Shown here piece by piece: positions 17,275 to 26,789 of a stretch of 64,000 bases of DNA (its first letter is position 1; each line of letters begins with the position of its first letter). This DNA comes from JAUHXS01 sp965213575. Lineage in GTDB: Bacteria > Bacteroidota > Bacteroidia > Chitinophagales > JAUHXS01. The position numbers and the translations under genes are program-made. Under the pieces are notes generated by a model. It was not told the origin of the DNA and made no database searches. It worked only from the letters and a program-made list of their open reading frames with translations. Location of the stretch: contig CBDBZN010000016.1 in NCBI GenBank assembly GCA_965213575.1, forward strand, positions 1-64,000, given 5' to 3'.

Positions 17275-19713
17275 TTAATTTGCTACGTGCATTAATTCTT
17301 TTCGTACCGTGCCTTCAGAAGTTTGCAGCTCGATTATATATGAGCCGGCCTCCAAAGCTACATCAGCAAATCTATAATATAAGGAAGTATATCCTTCTGA
17401 TTGTTTGAATGTTTTGGAAACAACTTTTTGTCCGGTAATGCTGTATACATTTAATGTTATTGATTCCTCTTTTTGTAGATTAAATCGAATGTTAATTACA
17501 TCTACAAACGGATTAGGATAAACTTCCACGGCATCTTTATTAGTGGAAGAATTTAAGCCAGTTGTTTGTGTTGTAAACCTGATCATATTAGAGTCCGCTA
17601 CAATAAGAATATTATCTATATCATTATTTTCTTCAGTTAAAGTATAAGTTGTATTTGTATCGATTGGTATGCCTGCAATATCAGCATGGATTAAATATTC
17701 TTTACCCAGCGCTAAATCATTAAAATCAAATCCACCGTCATTACTAGATTCGATAAATGCTACAGGAGAAGAAGTAGATTTATCAATGAGAGAGATGTCT
17801 ATTCCCCCCAGCGGCTCACCCGGAGCAGCCACTTTACCAAATCCAGCACCTTCTTCAATAACACCTTCAATGGTACCCGGGCCAAAACGTGGTGCTACTG
17901 CTTGTACTATTAGGCTAAGAAAGAAGGTATCAGCTGTTAAAGGTATTTTTTCGCCATCAAACCATTTTATTGAATTCCTATACCAAGTAGGTACACTGTT
18001 AGGATAATCAGGTTTATACGGCTGACATTTTAACATATAAGTTCCTTCAAATAAATTTTCAAAGTTAAAATTAGCAGCTTGGTAGTCTTCAACAATAGCA
18101 GTATTAATAAGTTTTAAAATCTCAACATTAGAATTATTATTTGTTGTTACTAAATAAAGCTCTACAGTGCCGGTATCTATTCTAGTTCCAAGATCTTTAT
18201 AAAATGCATTTCCTGTCAATATATAGCCTCTCAAAGGATCGGATAATTCAGATGTATTACCATTTTCTTCTTGCAGAGCAGTTATTTTTAATCCATAAGG
18301 AATGGAAGATAGTTCATAGCTCCATTCACCGTTTCCATTTGCCATAGTAGCGTCTAAAAAATATCTTGCCTGATCGCCTTTATCAGTATAAATATAAACT
18401 GTTGCGTTTACGCGAGCCGTACCATATAAAATATCACCTACTAAACTATCTATATTAGGAGCTTGCACACCATTTTGGGGATTATCATTATCTAAATCAA
18501 AATAAATAGCTTCAGATCCATTACTATAAATAGAATTTATGTTAAAAATATTATTAAATGTATTAGCGTCTGATAATTCAATGCCATTATCAGCATTATA
18601 CGCTATAATATTATTTAATATAGTATCATTTTGTACACCATCAATTAAACGGATGCCACTCAGCTTATTTCCTGCCGGAGTTATTCCATCGGCAGCGATG
18701 CCAATTTTATTATTGAAAATATTAACCTCGGGGCTACTAACACTATTAAAATTTGCCGAGATGAAAATTCCACAACTATCATTTCCGGAAATCACATTTC
18801 CTTCTGAAGCTGTAGCACCACCAATAAGAAAATTTTGGATTTGATTATTGCCCTCAATATAAATACCGTTGTGGCCATTAGCAAAGATATCTTTACCATT
18901 ACTGCCAACTCCAATATAATTAGCTTTAAGGATGACATCATTTACAGTGTTGTATATGCTATTGTCTATATGTATGCCACTTTCCATATTACCTGATATG
19001 ATATTTTTACCGGTACTTGTACCATCTCCAATTTCTAATAAATTACTATTTCTGTTAATGAATATTCCATAAGTTTGACCAGATAATTTGGCATTCATAG
19101 TTTTATTTAGACCAATAATATTGCTTAAAATTTTATTATTTTCTATTATAGTTGAAATATTTCCTTTAATCATAATGCCACCATTATAATTTGCAGATAT
19201 AAGGTTATTCGAAATGACACTGTTAGTAAAGTCGTTGCTTATATATATACCAAACAGATTAGGCATAGTATCTAAGCCATCCAATGTAGTACCGATATAA
19301 TTATACTCAATAATAATATTACTTCCTTCAGCATGAATTGCCGCTCCATCAGTGGTAGCCACAAAGCCGCCTATTACAAAGCCTCTGATAGTAACGTCAT
19401 CACCATCTATATCAAACCCATATAATTCTAAAGAACTAGTATCTCTAATTATTATATCCGGAAGATTGTCACCATTAATATCTCCATTCATGTAAATATC
19501 GCTTCCTACGTAATTTGGTGGGGGAATAGTACTTCCAGATAAAGAAGATGCAAATATTATAGTATCAAAGCTTCCATTATTATTTGCCACATCCATAATA
19601 CTGTCCAAGGATCCAGATCCACTTGATGCAGTAGTAGTGACCGTAAAAGTTTCTGCATAATTGCTATTAATAACAGATACAATAATTCCAATAAGTAGTA
19701 ATAGTTTTTTCAT
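17275..19713 (-). CDS. Secreted parallel beta-helix protein with T9SS type A sorting domain
   Basis: Likely start is the ATG at 19713 (MKKLLLLIGIIVSVINSNYA, a clear signal peptide). The frame is open 93 bases further upstream, but those residues do not look like an export signal. The mature protein has a long right-handed beta-helix region (about residues 20-430) with repeating short motifs such as GIYISN, NVISGN and NGIYIEGNN, as in NosD/pectate-lyase-like folds. Ig/Cna-B-like modules (about 450-720) follow, and a type A sorting domain starts at VYPNPFVDVINI and ends KELMHVAN. It is therefore probably exported by the T9SS and anchored or released at the surface. Ligand unknown; no polysaccharide-lyase active site could be pointed out. 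Confidence 0.85.
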   Translation of the reverse strand: MKKLLLLIGIIVSVINSNYAETFTVTTTASSGSGSLDSIMDVANNNGSFDTIIFASSLSGSTIPPPNYVGSDIYMNGDINGDNLPDIIIRDTSSLELYGFDIDGDDVTIRGFVIGGFVATTDGAAIHAEGSNIIIEYNYIGTTLDGLDTMPNLFGIYISNDFTNSVISNNLISANYNGGIMIKGNISTIIENNKILSNIIGLNKTMNAKLSGQTYGIFINRNSNLLEIGDGTSTGKNIISGNMESGIHIDNSIYNTVNDVILKANYIGVGSNGKDIFANGHNGIYIEGNNQIQNFLIGGATASEGNVISGNDSCGIFISANFNSVSSPEVNIFNNKIGIAADGITPAGNKLSGIRLIDGVQNDTILNNIIAYNADNGIELSDANTFNNIFNINSIYSNGSEAIYFDLDNDNPQNGVQAPNIDSLVGDILYGTARVNATVYIYTDKGDQARYFLDATMANGNGEWSYELSSIPYGLKITALQEENGNTSELSDPLRGYILTGNAFYKDLGTRIDTGTVELYLVTTNNNSNVEILKLINTAIVEDYQAANFNFENLFEGTYMLKCQPYKPDYPNSVPTWYRNSIKWFDGEKIPLTADTFFLSLIVQAVAPRFGPGTIEGVIEEGAGFGKVAAPGEPLGGIDISLIDKSTSSPVAFIESSNDGGFDFNDLALGKEYLIHADIAGIPIDTNTTYTLTEENNDIDNILIVADSNMIRFTTQTTGLNSSTNKDAVEVYPNPFVDVINIRFNLQKEESITLNVYSITGQKVVSKTFKQSEGYTSLYYRFADVALEAGSYIIELQTSEGTVRKELMHVAN

Positions 19714-19817
19714 GGTGGTGGGGAATAAATAAAAACTTAGTTTGTTTAATACATTTTGCTCAAAAATAATACTTTTCCAATAACATTCAAACAATAATTT
19801 TGACATTATTTGTATAT

Positions 19818-20624
19818 TTAATTTATTGAAATTTCACAAAGAGAAATGAATTCTGAGATAGATTTAGTAGAGTTTAAAGCATCTTCTAACATACCCATGT
19901 GGCCGGTTTCCATTATTTCTAATTGCGTAATAGTTGCTAAATAAGATTGTTGAAGCGCATTTTCCATGGAATAAGTAGTATCATATTTTCCAATGATATT
20001 ATGTAACGGAATTTTTAGCGTTTTAATAAATTCTTCATTCGATGCACGATCTCTCATAGTTTCTAAAGATTGAATAATAACATCTTCTTTATACATTAAT
20101 GCTTTCTGTATGTATTGATCAATAATTTCCGGATGCTGATTTTTATACTCTTCGTGAAATAAAATAGGGATCAATTCATGAATGAAATGTTTAGATCCAT
20201 GTTTTTTGATAAATTCAATAGCTTTATTTCTGTTGATCACGCGATCACCCGCATCAGCGTAAATATTTGAGTGAAATAAGCCTAACCCGGCCAATTTTTT
20301 TGGATATTTCTTTGCAAAATCCAATGCAACATATCCGCCCATGGAATGTCCGATCATTACACATAAGGCTATATTTGCTGTTTGTAATATTTCGTGGATT
20401 AAATCAGTGTATAAAGCAAGAGAAATTTTGTTTTTGAATTGCTTGCTTACTCCATAACCGGGTAAGTCAGGCGCAATAATTCTATATTGCTTGGCTAAAT
20501 CTTTTATTACGGGTTGCCATATCGAGTTGTCTAAACAAAAGCCATGAAGCAAAACAACGGTAGTCCCTTTGCCTGTATCTTGATAGGAAATTTCTTCAGC
20601 TTTATATTTAACAACCTTTAACAT
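19818..20624 (-). CDS. Alpha/beta hydrolase
   Basis: The 268-residue cytoplasmic protein has the alpha/beta hydrolase fold pattern: an oxyanion-hole HGF (residues 27-29, LLHGFCLDNSIWQPVI), APDLPGYGVS, nucleophile Ser94 in IGHSMGGYVA, likely acid Asp215 in IGKYD, and His242 in ETGHMGMLED. There is no signal peptide. The substrate cannot be predicted. It lies just upstream of the beta-helix gene on the same strand, and divergent from the amidohydrolase gene at 20683. Confidence 0.88.
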   Translation of the reverse strand: MLKVVKYKAEEISYQDTGKGTTVVLLHGFCLDNSIWQPVIKDLAKQYRIIAPDLPGYGVSKQFKNKISLALYTDLIHEILQTANIALCVMIGHSMGGYVALDFAKKYPKKLAGLGLFHSNIYADAGDRVINRNKAIEFIKKHGSKHFIHELIPILFHEEYKNQHPEIIDQYIQKALMYKEDVIIQSLETMRDRASNEEFIKTLKIPLHNIIGKYDTTYSMENALQQSYLATITQLEIMETGHMGMLEDALNSTKSISEFISLCEISIN

Positions 20625-20655
20625 GTAGGATTAGCAATATTTAAGAAGATAAAAG

Positions 20656-20663
20656 TATATTTG
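20656..20663 (+). promoter_or_regulatory. -7 promoter box for the amidohydrolase gene
   Basis: TATATTTG matches TAnnTTTG and lies 19 bases before the ATG at 20683, in the 58-base divergent spacer. No good -33 TTG is seen at the usual distance. Confidence 0.45.
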
Positions 20664-20682
20664 TTTTCAAAGTTAAATAAAC

Positions 20683-23600
20683 ATGATACGCTTTTTACTA
20701 TTTACCTTAACACTTTGCATTTACATTAACGGGTTTTCGCAAGAAACCTATCCTGTAAATGGAACACACGATGATAAAGAAGGAAAATATGCATTTACCA
20801 ATGCCACTATATTTATTGATTATAAAACCAAAATTGAAAATGCCACGCTTTTAATAGAGAAAGGGTTGATTAAATCTGTCAATAAAAATGGAACAGTCCC
20901 TAAAGGATATGTTAAAAAAGATCTCAATGGAAAATATATTTATCCTTCCTTTATTGATATTTATGCAGACTACGGCACATCAGCAAAGCAAAAGTCCACT
21001 AATACTAACCGGGCTCAGCAAATGCTCTCTGATATTCCCGGGGCATATAGTTGGAATGAAGCCCTAACTCCGGAGTATAATGCACATAAAGACTTTAAAA
21101 AAAATAATAAAACAGCAGAGGATTATCGTAATATCGGTTTTGGAACGGTTCTAAGCCATCGGCAGGATGGAATTGCCAGAGGTACCGGTGCTATGGTGAC
21201 TTTAGCGGATGAAAAGGAAAATGAAATTTTCATCAAACCGATTGCTTCTTCACATTTATCTTTTAATAAAGGAACTTCTTCTCAAGGGTATCCGGGATCC
21301 TTGATGGGATCAATTGCGTTAATCAAACAAACTTACTATGATGCTGAATGGTATGCAAAAGCGGGAGAAAAAGCAGAAACTAATTTTTCCCTACAAGCTT
21401 GGAATGATAATTTAAAAGATTTACCACAGGTTTTTGAAGTACAAGATTGGTTAGATATTTTCAGAGCGAATGAGATTGCTAAAGAATTTGGACAAAAATA
21501 CATATACCGTTCAGTAGGAGATGAGTATCAGCGAATAAATGATATTAAAGCAATAGGAGGATCTTTAATTGTTCCGTTAAATTTCCCTGATGCCTATAAT
21601 GTGGCTGATCCTTATGATGCTATGAATGTAAGCCTAACTGATTTAAAACATTGGGAAATGGCTCCGGCAAATCCGGCCATACTAGAAAAACATAACATAG
21701 ATTTTGCTATTACCGCAGATGGCCTACCCTCAAAAAAAGATTTTTGGGGAAATATAAGAAAAGCTATCCAATACGGACTTTCTGAAGAAAAAGCGCTAAA
21801 GGCATTAACTTATACACCGGCAAAATTAATACGGGCTTATGATAAAATAGGAAGTCTTGAGCGGGGTAAATTGGCAAATTTCATTATTTGTACTGATTCT
21901 GTTTTCAATAAAGAGAATGTTTTAGTTGAAAATTGGGTGCAGGGTATTGGATATGTTATAAATGATGAAGTAGGTAAACTGAAAGACGGAAAGTATCATT
22001 TGGCAGTTCAAAATTTATCTACCTATCACTTAATAGTTTCTGAAAAAGGTGGAAAATACAAATTCGAATTAGAAAAGGAAGATAGTACAAAGTTGAAAAT
22101 TACTCATCAACTAAATGGCGATTTGATCACGCTTTCTTTCAAACATGATAAAACAGATTCTGCTTCTGTAAGATTAAGTGGAATTATTGAAAGCAATATT
22201 ATTAAAGGCAGGGGTCAGTTACCGAACGGAAGTTGGACAGATTGGATTGCTACTTTTATTAAGGAAAATGAAATAAGTGTTGATACTGCAAAGCAAGATA
22301 GCATTACGTATGGCATGTTAATATATCCTTTTTTACCATATGGGTGGAATGAAAAGCCTGAGCAAGAGACGATATTATTTAAAAATGCAACTGTTTGGAC
22401 AAACGAAGAAGAAGGAATCTTACAAAATACTGATGTGCTCTTACAAAACGGGAAAATAATCAGTATCGGCAATAATCTATCTGATAAAGATGCAAAAGTG
22501 ATTGACGCAACCGGTAAGCACCTTACTTCAGGTATCATTGATGAACATTCACATATAGCAATTTCTAGGGGAGTGAATGAATGTACCCAAGCGGTGACGG
22601 CAGAAGTGAGTATAGCAAATGTAATAAACTCTGAAGATATTAATATTTACCGGCAACTTTCCGGTGGCGTTACCGCTGCTCAATTACTACATGGTTCATG
22701 TAATCCAATTGGCGGCCAATCTGCCTTGATCAAGTTGCGATGGGGGTTGCTTCCGGAAGATATGAAAATCAAAGATGCACCGGGTCGGATCAAATTTGCC
22801 TTAGGAGAAAATGTTAAACGCTCTAATTTTGGAGATTTTGCTACCAAACGATTTCCGCAAACTAGGATGGGAGTGGAGCAAGTATATGTGGATGCATTTA
22901 CTCGTGCTAGAGAGTATCAAAAAGCATGGGAAAACTATAAAGGATTATCTAAAAAGTTAAAGAATACAACCACACCTCCTAGAAAAGATTTAGAACTGGA
23001 AATAGTTTTAGAAGTTTTAAATGGAAAGCGACTGATCTCTTGTCACTCATACGTGCAATCGGAAATTAACATGCTGATGAAAATAGCAGAAGATTTTGGT
23101 TTTACGGTAAATACATTTACCCATATTTTAGAAGGATATAAAGTGGCTGATAAAATGAAAGCACACGGAGCTGCAGGATCTACCTTTGCCGACTGGTGGG
23201 CATATAAGTATGAAGTAATTGATGCCATTCCTTATAATGGTGCAATTATGCACAATGCAGGTGTGTTGACAGCTTTCAATTCTGATGATGCTGAGATGGG
23301 CAGAAGATTGAATCAAGAAGCAGCTAAAGCGATCAAGTATGGCAATGTTTCTGAAGAAGAAGCGTGGAAATTTGTTACGCTTAATCCGGCTAAAATGATG
23401 AAGCTGGATGACAAAATAGGTAGTATAAAAATAGGAAAAGATGCTGACTTAGTATTATGGTCAGATCATCCGATGTCTATTTATACTAAAGCTGAATCTA
23501 CTTACGTAGATGGAATCTGCTTTTATGACCGGGCAAAAGATGAAATTATGAGAAAAGAAATTGCTAAGGAAAGAAATCGCTTAATAACAAAAACTGTACA

Positions 23601-23703
23601 AGCTATCGAAAAGGGCGCAAAAACACAATCGGTTAAACCGGAAAAAGAGAAATTATACCATTGCGATGATTGGGAAGATGAAGTATGCGGCACGTGTGAG
23701 TAG
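20683..23703 (+). CDS. Exported two-domain amidohydrolase family protein
   Basis: The 1006-residue protein has a signal peptide (about residues 1-20, ending GFSQ) and two consecutive metal-dependent-amidohydrolase domains. In the N-terminal copy (about 40-430) the strand that should carry the HxH metal ligands reads PSFIDIYADYG, so the ligands are absent, although the late part (AYDKIGSLERGKLANFIICTD) is preserved. The C-terminal copy (about 560-970) has the intact motif GIIDEHSHIAI, a further ligand-like His in ISCHSYVQSE and FTHILEG, the Asp in FNSDDAEM, and KIGSIKIGKDADLVLWSDHP. A Cys-rich tail (HCDDWEDEVCGTCE) ends it. The paralogous gene follows after 54 bases on the same strand. Such pairs are known in Bacteroidota; the substrate is unknown. 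Confidence 0.85.
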   Translation: MIRFLLFTLTLCIYINGFSQETYPVNGTHDDKEGKYAFTNATIFIDYKTKIENATLLIEKGLIKSVNKNGTVPKGYVKKDLNGKYIYPSFIDIYADYGTSAKQKSTNTNRAQQMLSDIPGAYSWNEALTPEYNAHKDFKKNNKTAEDYRNIGFGTVLSHRQDGIARGTGAMVTLADEKENEIFIKPIASSHLSFNKGTSSQGYPGSLMGSIALIKQTYYDAEWYAKAGEKAETNFSLQAWNDNLKDLPQVFEVQDWLDIFRANEIAKEFGQKYIYRSVGDEYQRINDIKAIGGSLIVPLNFPDAYNVADPYDAMNVSLTDLKHWEMAPANPAILEKHNIDFAITADGLPSKKDFWGNIRKAIQYGLSEEKALKALTYTPAKLIRAYDKIGSLERGKLANFIICTDSVFNKENVLVENWVQGIGYVINDEVGKLKDGKYHLAVQNLSTYHLIVSEKGGKYKFELEKEDSTKLKITHQLNGDLITLSFKHDKTDSASVRLSGIIESNIIKGRGQLPNGSWTDWIATFIKENEISVDTAKQDSITYGMLIYPFLPYGWNEKPEQETILFKNATVWTNEEEGILQNTDVLLQNGKIISIGNNLSDKDAKVIDATGKHLTSGIIDEHSHIAISRGVNECTQAVTAEVSIANVINSEDINIYRQLSGGVTAAQLLHGSCNPIGGQSALIKLRWGLLPEDMKIKDAPGRIKFALGENVKRSNFGDFATKRFPQTRMGVEQVYVDAFTRAREYQKAWENYKGLSKKLKNTTTPPRKDLELEIVLEVLNGKRLISCHSYVQSEINMLMKIAEDFGFTVNTFTHILEGYKVADKMKAHGAAGSTFADWWAYKYEVIDAIPYNGAIMHNAGVLTAFNSDDAEMGRRLNQEAAKAIKYGNVSEEEAWKFVTLNPAKMMKLDDKIGSIKIGKDADLVLWSDHPMSIYTKAESTYVDGICFYDRAKDEIMRKEIAKERNRLITKTVQAIEKGAKTQSVKPEKEKLYHCDDWEDEVCGTCE

Positions 23704-23757
23704 ATTGCAGATTAAAAGGTTACAGATTATAAATTACAAATTGCAGATTCAAAAATT
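23704..23757. repeat. AT-rich spacer with short repeated words
   Basis: The 54 bases between the two amidohydrolase genes are built from repeated words: GATTGCAGATTA, GTTACAGATTA and AAATTGCAGATT. The same kind of DNA (ATTCAACATTCAACATTTAAAATTT) continues into the first codons of the next gene. It looks like a degenerate simple repeat used as spacer. Confidence 0.5.
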
Positions 23758-25086
23758 ATGAAGATTGAAAAATTCAACATTCAACATTTAAAATTTAAAA
23801 TTCTTTTTGCACATTGCCTGCTGCTAATAACATACTCAACTACTTTGTTTGCTCAAGATGCCGTTCCCACTCCCGCTCCACCTCAATCGGAGCCGATTTT
23901 GTTGATGGGCGCAACAGCTCATTTGGGCACAGGAGAAGTAATTGAAAATGCTGCAATTGGTTTTGAAAATGGCGTAATCACTTTCGTGGGACAAGGGAAT
24001 GAGTATCCTGAAAAAGCCAATTGGAAAAAATTTGATATAACCGGCAAGCATATTTATCCCGGCATCATTGCTCCGGTAAACACTCTAGGAGTATCCGAAA
24101 TTGATGCGGTAAGAGCTACTCGAGATTATGCAGAAGTGGGCAGCCTCAATCCACACGTACGCTCGATTGTAGCGTATAATACAGACTCACGAGTAACGCC
24201 CACCATACGTTCTAATGGTATTTTGATTTCTCAAGTGACGCCCGTGGGAGGCAGAATTGCCGGAACTTCCTCAATAGTGCAACTAGATGCATGGAATTGG
24301 GAAGATGCTATAGTAAAAGTAGATGATGGCATACATTTAAATTGGCCTAAAATGCAAATTGAAAAAGGTTGGTGGGCTGACCCTGCACCTGATGAACATA
24401 ATGATAAATATACTCAGCAAGTATTAGAGCTACAAAAACTTTTTCAAGAAGCTCAAGCTTATGCTGAAATCTCAGAACATCCTCAAAAAAATATCAGGTA
24501 TGAATCTATGAAGGGATTATTTGACAGTACTAAAAGATTATATGTTAATACTGACTATGTAAGAGAGATCATAGCGGCTGTTAATTTTGTTAAACCATTC
24601 AATATAAATATGACTATAGTAGGCGGCCGTGATAGTTGGATGGCTATAGAAATATTGAAAGAAAATAATGTTTCGGTCATTTATACTCAACCTCATAGTT
24701 TGCCTTACCGGCAGGAAGATGATATTGACTTGCCTTATAAAACGCCTTATTTGTTGCAACAAGCAGGAGTGGATTTTTGTATCGGAATGGCCGGGAACTG
24801 GGATATAAGAAATTTGCCTTTTCAAGCAGGTACGGCTGCTGCATATGGACTAACCAAGGAGCAAGCTTTGCAGGCAATTACGGTGAATACAGCAAAGATA
24901 CTTGGTATTGCTGAAAAAGTAGGCACCATAGAAAAAGGTAAACAGGCAACTATAATAGTTTCGTCCGGAGATGTTTTAGACATGAAAACGTCTACCATAG
25001 AGTATGCTTTTATTGATGGCAGATCAATGGACTTAGATAACAAGCAAAAAGCGCTTTATCGTAAGTTTAGAGCAAAATATGAGTAA
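23758..25086 (+). CDS. Exported amidohydrolase-family protein lacking the HxH metal site
   Basis: The 442-residue protein has a signal sequence (hydrophobic FAHCLLLITYSTTLFAQ, about residues 18-34). Its 17-residue N-region is encoded by AT-rich repeat-like DNA that continues from the spacer; no later Met offers a better start. The body is an amidohydrolase: the N-terminal beta domain has PILLMGATAHLGTGE, and the end has NTAKILGIAEKVGTIEKGKQATIIV. At the HxH position the sequence reads PGIIAPVNTLG, so this metal site is missing, as in the N-terminal half of the upstream protein. It may act as a structural partner of the 1006-residue protein. That is inference from adjacency. Confidence 0.8.
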   Translation: MKIEKFNIQHLKFKILFAHCLLLITYSTTLFAQDAVPTPAPPQSEPILLMGATAHLGTGEVIENAAIGFENGVITFVGQGNEYPEKANWKKFDITGKHIYPGIIAPVNTLGVSEIDAVRATRDYAEVGSLNPHVRSIVAYNTDSRVTPTIRSNGILISQVTPVGGRIAGTSSIVQLDAWNWEDAIVKVDDGIHLNWPKMQIEKGWWADPAPDEHNDKYTQQVLELQKLFQEAQAYAEISEHPQKNIRYESMKGLFDSTKRLYVNTDYVREIIAAVNFVKPFNINMTIVGGRDSWMAIEILKENNVSVIYTQPHSLPYRQEDDIDLPYKTPYLLQQAGVDFCIGMAGNWDIRNLPFQAGTAAAYGLTKEQALQAITVNTAKILGIAEKVGTIEKGKQATIIVSSGDVLDMKTSTIEYAFIDGRSMDLDNKQKALYRKFRAKYE

Positions 25087-25096
25087 ATAATATTTT

Positions 25097-25124
25097 ACAT
25101 TTTGTAATATACATTTTGTAATAT
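25097..25124. repeat. Tandem duplication of a 14-bp unit
   Basis: ACATTTTGTAATAT occurs twice in direct succession (25097-25110 and 25111-25124). The second unit supplies the TTTTG -33 element of the promoter before the ATPase gene; the first carries an identical TTTTG 14 bases further out. Confidence 0.7.
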
Positions 25125-25145
25125 ACTTTTTGCACCATATCTTTG
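25114..25145 (+). promoter_or_regulatory. Bacteroidota promoter directly before the ATPase gene
   Basis: TTTTG at 25114-25118, a 19-base spacer, and TATCTTTG at 25138-25145 form a full Bacteroidota promoter (-33 TTG, -7 TAnnTTTG). The GTG start is at 25150, only four bases after the -7 box, so the transcript would be leaderless or almost so. Confidence 0.65.
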
Positions 25146-25149
25146 GGAT

Positions 25150-26286
25150 GTGAAAACAGATCGCAATCCATTTTATTTAGAAGGCTATTATGGCTCCACT
25201 TATTTTTGTGATAGGGAAGAAGAAACAACATCTCTGCTTAACAATGCAAAAAATGGCATCAATACTACTTTGCTTTCTGTCAGAAGGATGGGTAAAACAG
25301 GTTTGATCCATCATGTGTTTAAACAGTTAGAAAGAGATAAAAGCTGGAAAGGGATATATATAGATATTTACGCTACACAAAGCTTATCACAATTTACCGA
25401 GCAAATTGCTTCAGCTATTCTTAAAGTTTTTCCGCATCATAAAAGTTTTGGCAAAAAGTTTATAGACTTGATCAAAGGCTTTAGTCCGAGCATCACCTAT
25501 GATCCATTAACCGGAGTGCCGGAAGTATCTTTTAATTATCATACCACTAAACAAAGCGAGTATTCGTTAAAAGAGCTGTTTAATTTTTTAGATCAGCAAG
25601 CAATAGGAATAGTCATAGCCATAGATGAATTTCAGCAAATTGCAAATTATCCTGAGAAAAACATAGAGGCTATACTCAGAACAATTGTCCAACGATTAAA
25701 AAATGTTTCCTTTATTTTTAGCGGAAGCCATAAACATATGTTAATTGAAATGTTTAATAATGTTAAACGTCCGTTTTTTTCCAGTACCCAATCTTTATTT
25801 TTACAGGAAATAAGCCGAAAAAAGTATAGTGCATTTATTGAGCGGTTATTTAAAAAACAAGATCGGTCAATTGAAAAAGAAGCCATAATATTCATCCTCG
25901 ACTGGACTAAAGTACATACTTATTATACACAAGCCGTTTGCAATAAAGTATACGCTCAAAACAAACTAAATATCAAGTTAGCAGATGTATATAATGCTTG
26001 TGATACTATTTTAAGAGAACAAGAAAATATATTTTTTCAATATCGAAATTTGCTCACTTCCGGCCAATGGGAGTTGTTAGAAGCTATTGGAAAAGAAGAT
26101 ATAGTGGTACAGCCTACAAGTAATAATTTTATCAGCAAATACCATCTGGGAAATCCTGCATCTGTACGGAGGAGTTTACAAGCCCTCGTAGATAAAGAAA
26201 TGGTTATGCGAGAAGTTGATAAAGATGGTCAAAATAGCTATCAAGTATATAATTGCTTTTTGTCTCGTTGGTTACAGCGGTTATAG
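25150..26286 (+). CDS. AAA/ATPase_2 family ATP-binding protein
   Basis: The 378-residue cytoplasmic protein belongs to the archaeal-type ATPase (ATPase_2, STAND-like) group. Walker A is in LLSVRRMGKTGLIHHVF (about residues 40-56), Walker B in IVIAIDEFQQIANYPE (about 155-170), and a sensor-like FIFSGSHKHMLIEMF comes next. The C-terminal third looks like a winged-helix domain (about 300-378, NPASVRRSLQALVDKEMV). The family includes stand-alone proteins of unknown role and has been linked to stress or toxin-like functions. No partner gene is adjacent: the neighbours are an amidohydrolase and recX. The start is GTG, fixed by the promoter just upstream and by the conserved RNPFYLEGYYG beginning. 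Confidence 0.8.
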   Translation: MKTDRNPFYLEGYYGSTYFCDREEETTSLLNNAKNGINTTLLSVRRMGKTGLIHHVFKQLERDKSWKGIYIDIYATQSLSQFTEQIASAILKVFPHHKSFGKKFIDLIKGFSPSITYDPLTGVPEVSFNYHTTKQSEYSLKELFNFLDQQAIGIVIAIDEFQQIANYPEKNIEAILRTIVQRLKNVSFIFSGSHKHMLIEMFNNVKRPFFSSTQSLFLQEISRKKYSAFIERLFKKQDRSIEKEAIIFILDWTKVHTYYTQAVCNKVYAQNKLNIKLADVYNACDTILREQENIFFQYRNLLTSGQWELLEAIGKEDIVVQPTSNNFISKYHLGNPASVRRSLQALVDKEMVMREVDKDGQNSYQVYNCFLSRWLQRL

Positions 26287-26306
26287 ATTTAAGTTCCAAT
26301 TAGATA

Positions 26307-26789
26307 TTATTCTAATTTTAATTCTTTCCAAACTAAATCTGGCTCATAACCTCGGCTAATCAAATATTGAGCAATTTTACTGTTTATTTCATAAGTATCG
26401 AATATTTTGCTCTTTAATTCATCTCTTTTTTTAGCTATAAGTGCTTGAACAGTATGAAGATAATCTTCCTCGCTAATTTCTAAAAGCCCCTTTTTAATAC
26501 TATAATCAGAAATATGCTTTTGCTTTAAAGCTTGAATGGTTTTGATTTTCCCCCATTTTTTGATTCTGAACTTTCCGCCTATATACGCTTTAGCAAATCG
26601 CTCTTCATTTAAAAAATCCTCACTGATCAACTGAGCCATCACTTCCTCTAATTCTTCACCTCGTAAACCAATAGTTAATAGCTTGCTTCTTACCTCTTGA
26701 TGGCATCTTTCTTGATAAGCACAATAATGCCTGAGTTTCTGCAAGGCAGCATCTTTACCTATCCATTTTGCTTTTTTATACTGACTCAT
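26307..26789 (-). CDS. recX: Regulatory protein RecX
   Basis: RecX modulates RecA filaments. The 160-residue protein is built of the three-helix RecX repeats: ALQKLRHYCAYQERCHQEVRSKL near the start, ISEDFLNEERFAKAYIGGKFRIKKWG in the middle (the most conserved part), and the last repeat near the C-terminus with ISRGYEPDLVWKELK. Length is usual. recA is not in the window. The gene diverges from the MFS transporter across a very short spacer. Confidence 0.9.
   Translation of the reverse strand: MSQYKKAKWIGKDAALQKLRHYCAYQERCHQEVRSKLLTIGLRGEELEEVMAQLISEDFLNEERFAKAYIGGKFRIKKWGKIKTIQALKQKHISDYSIKKGLLEISEEDYLHTVQALIAKKRDELKSKIFDTYEINSKIAQYLISRGYEPDLVWKELKLE

Noticed and set aside
17669..18007. Open frame of 112 codons on the plus strand inside the beta-helix protein gene
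   Set aside because: It is a mirror of low-complexity secreted-protein coding; no start signal or recognisable product.
19714..19806. 31-residue extension of the beta-helix protein
   Set aside because: The ATG at 19713 gives a normal signal peptide; the extension would bury it.
22215..22538. Minus-strand open frame of 107 codons in the amidohydrolase gene
   Set aside because: Antisense to a conserved exported protein; no supporting signals.
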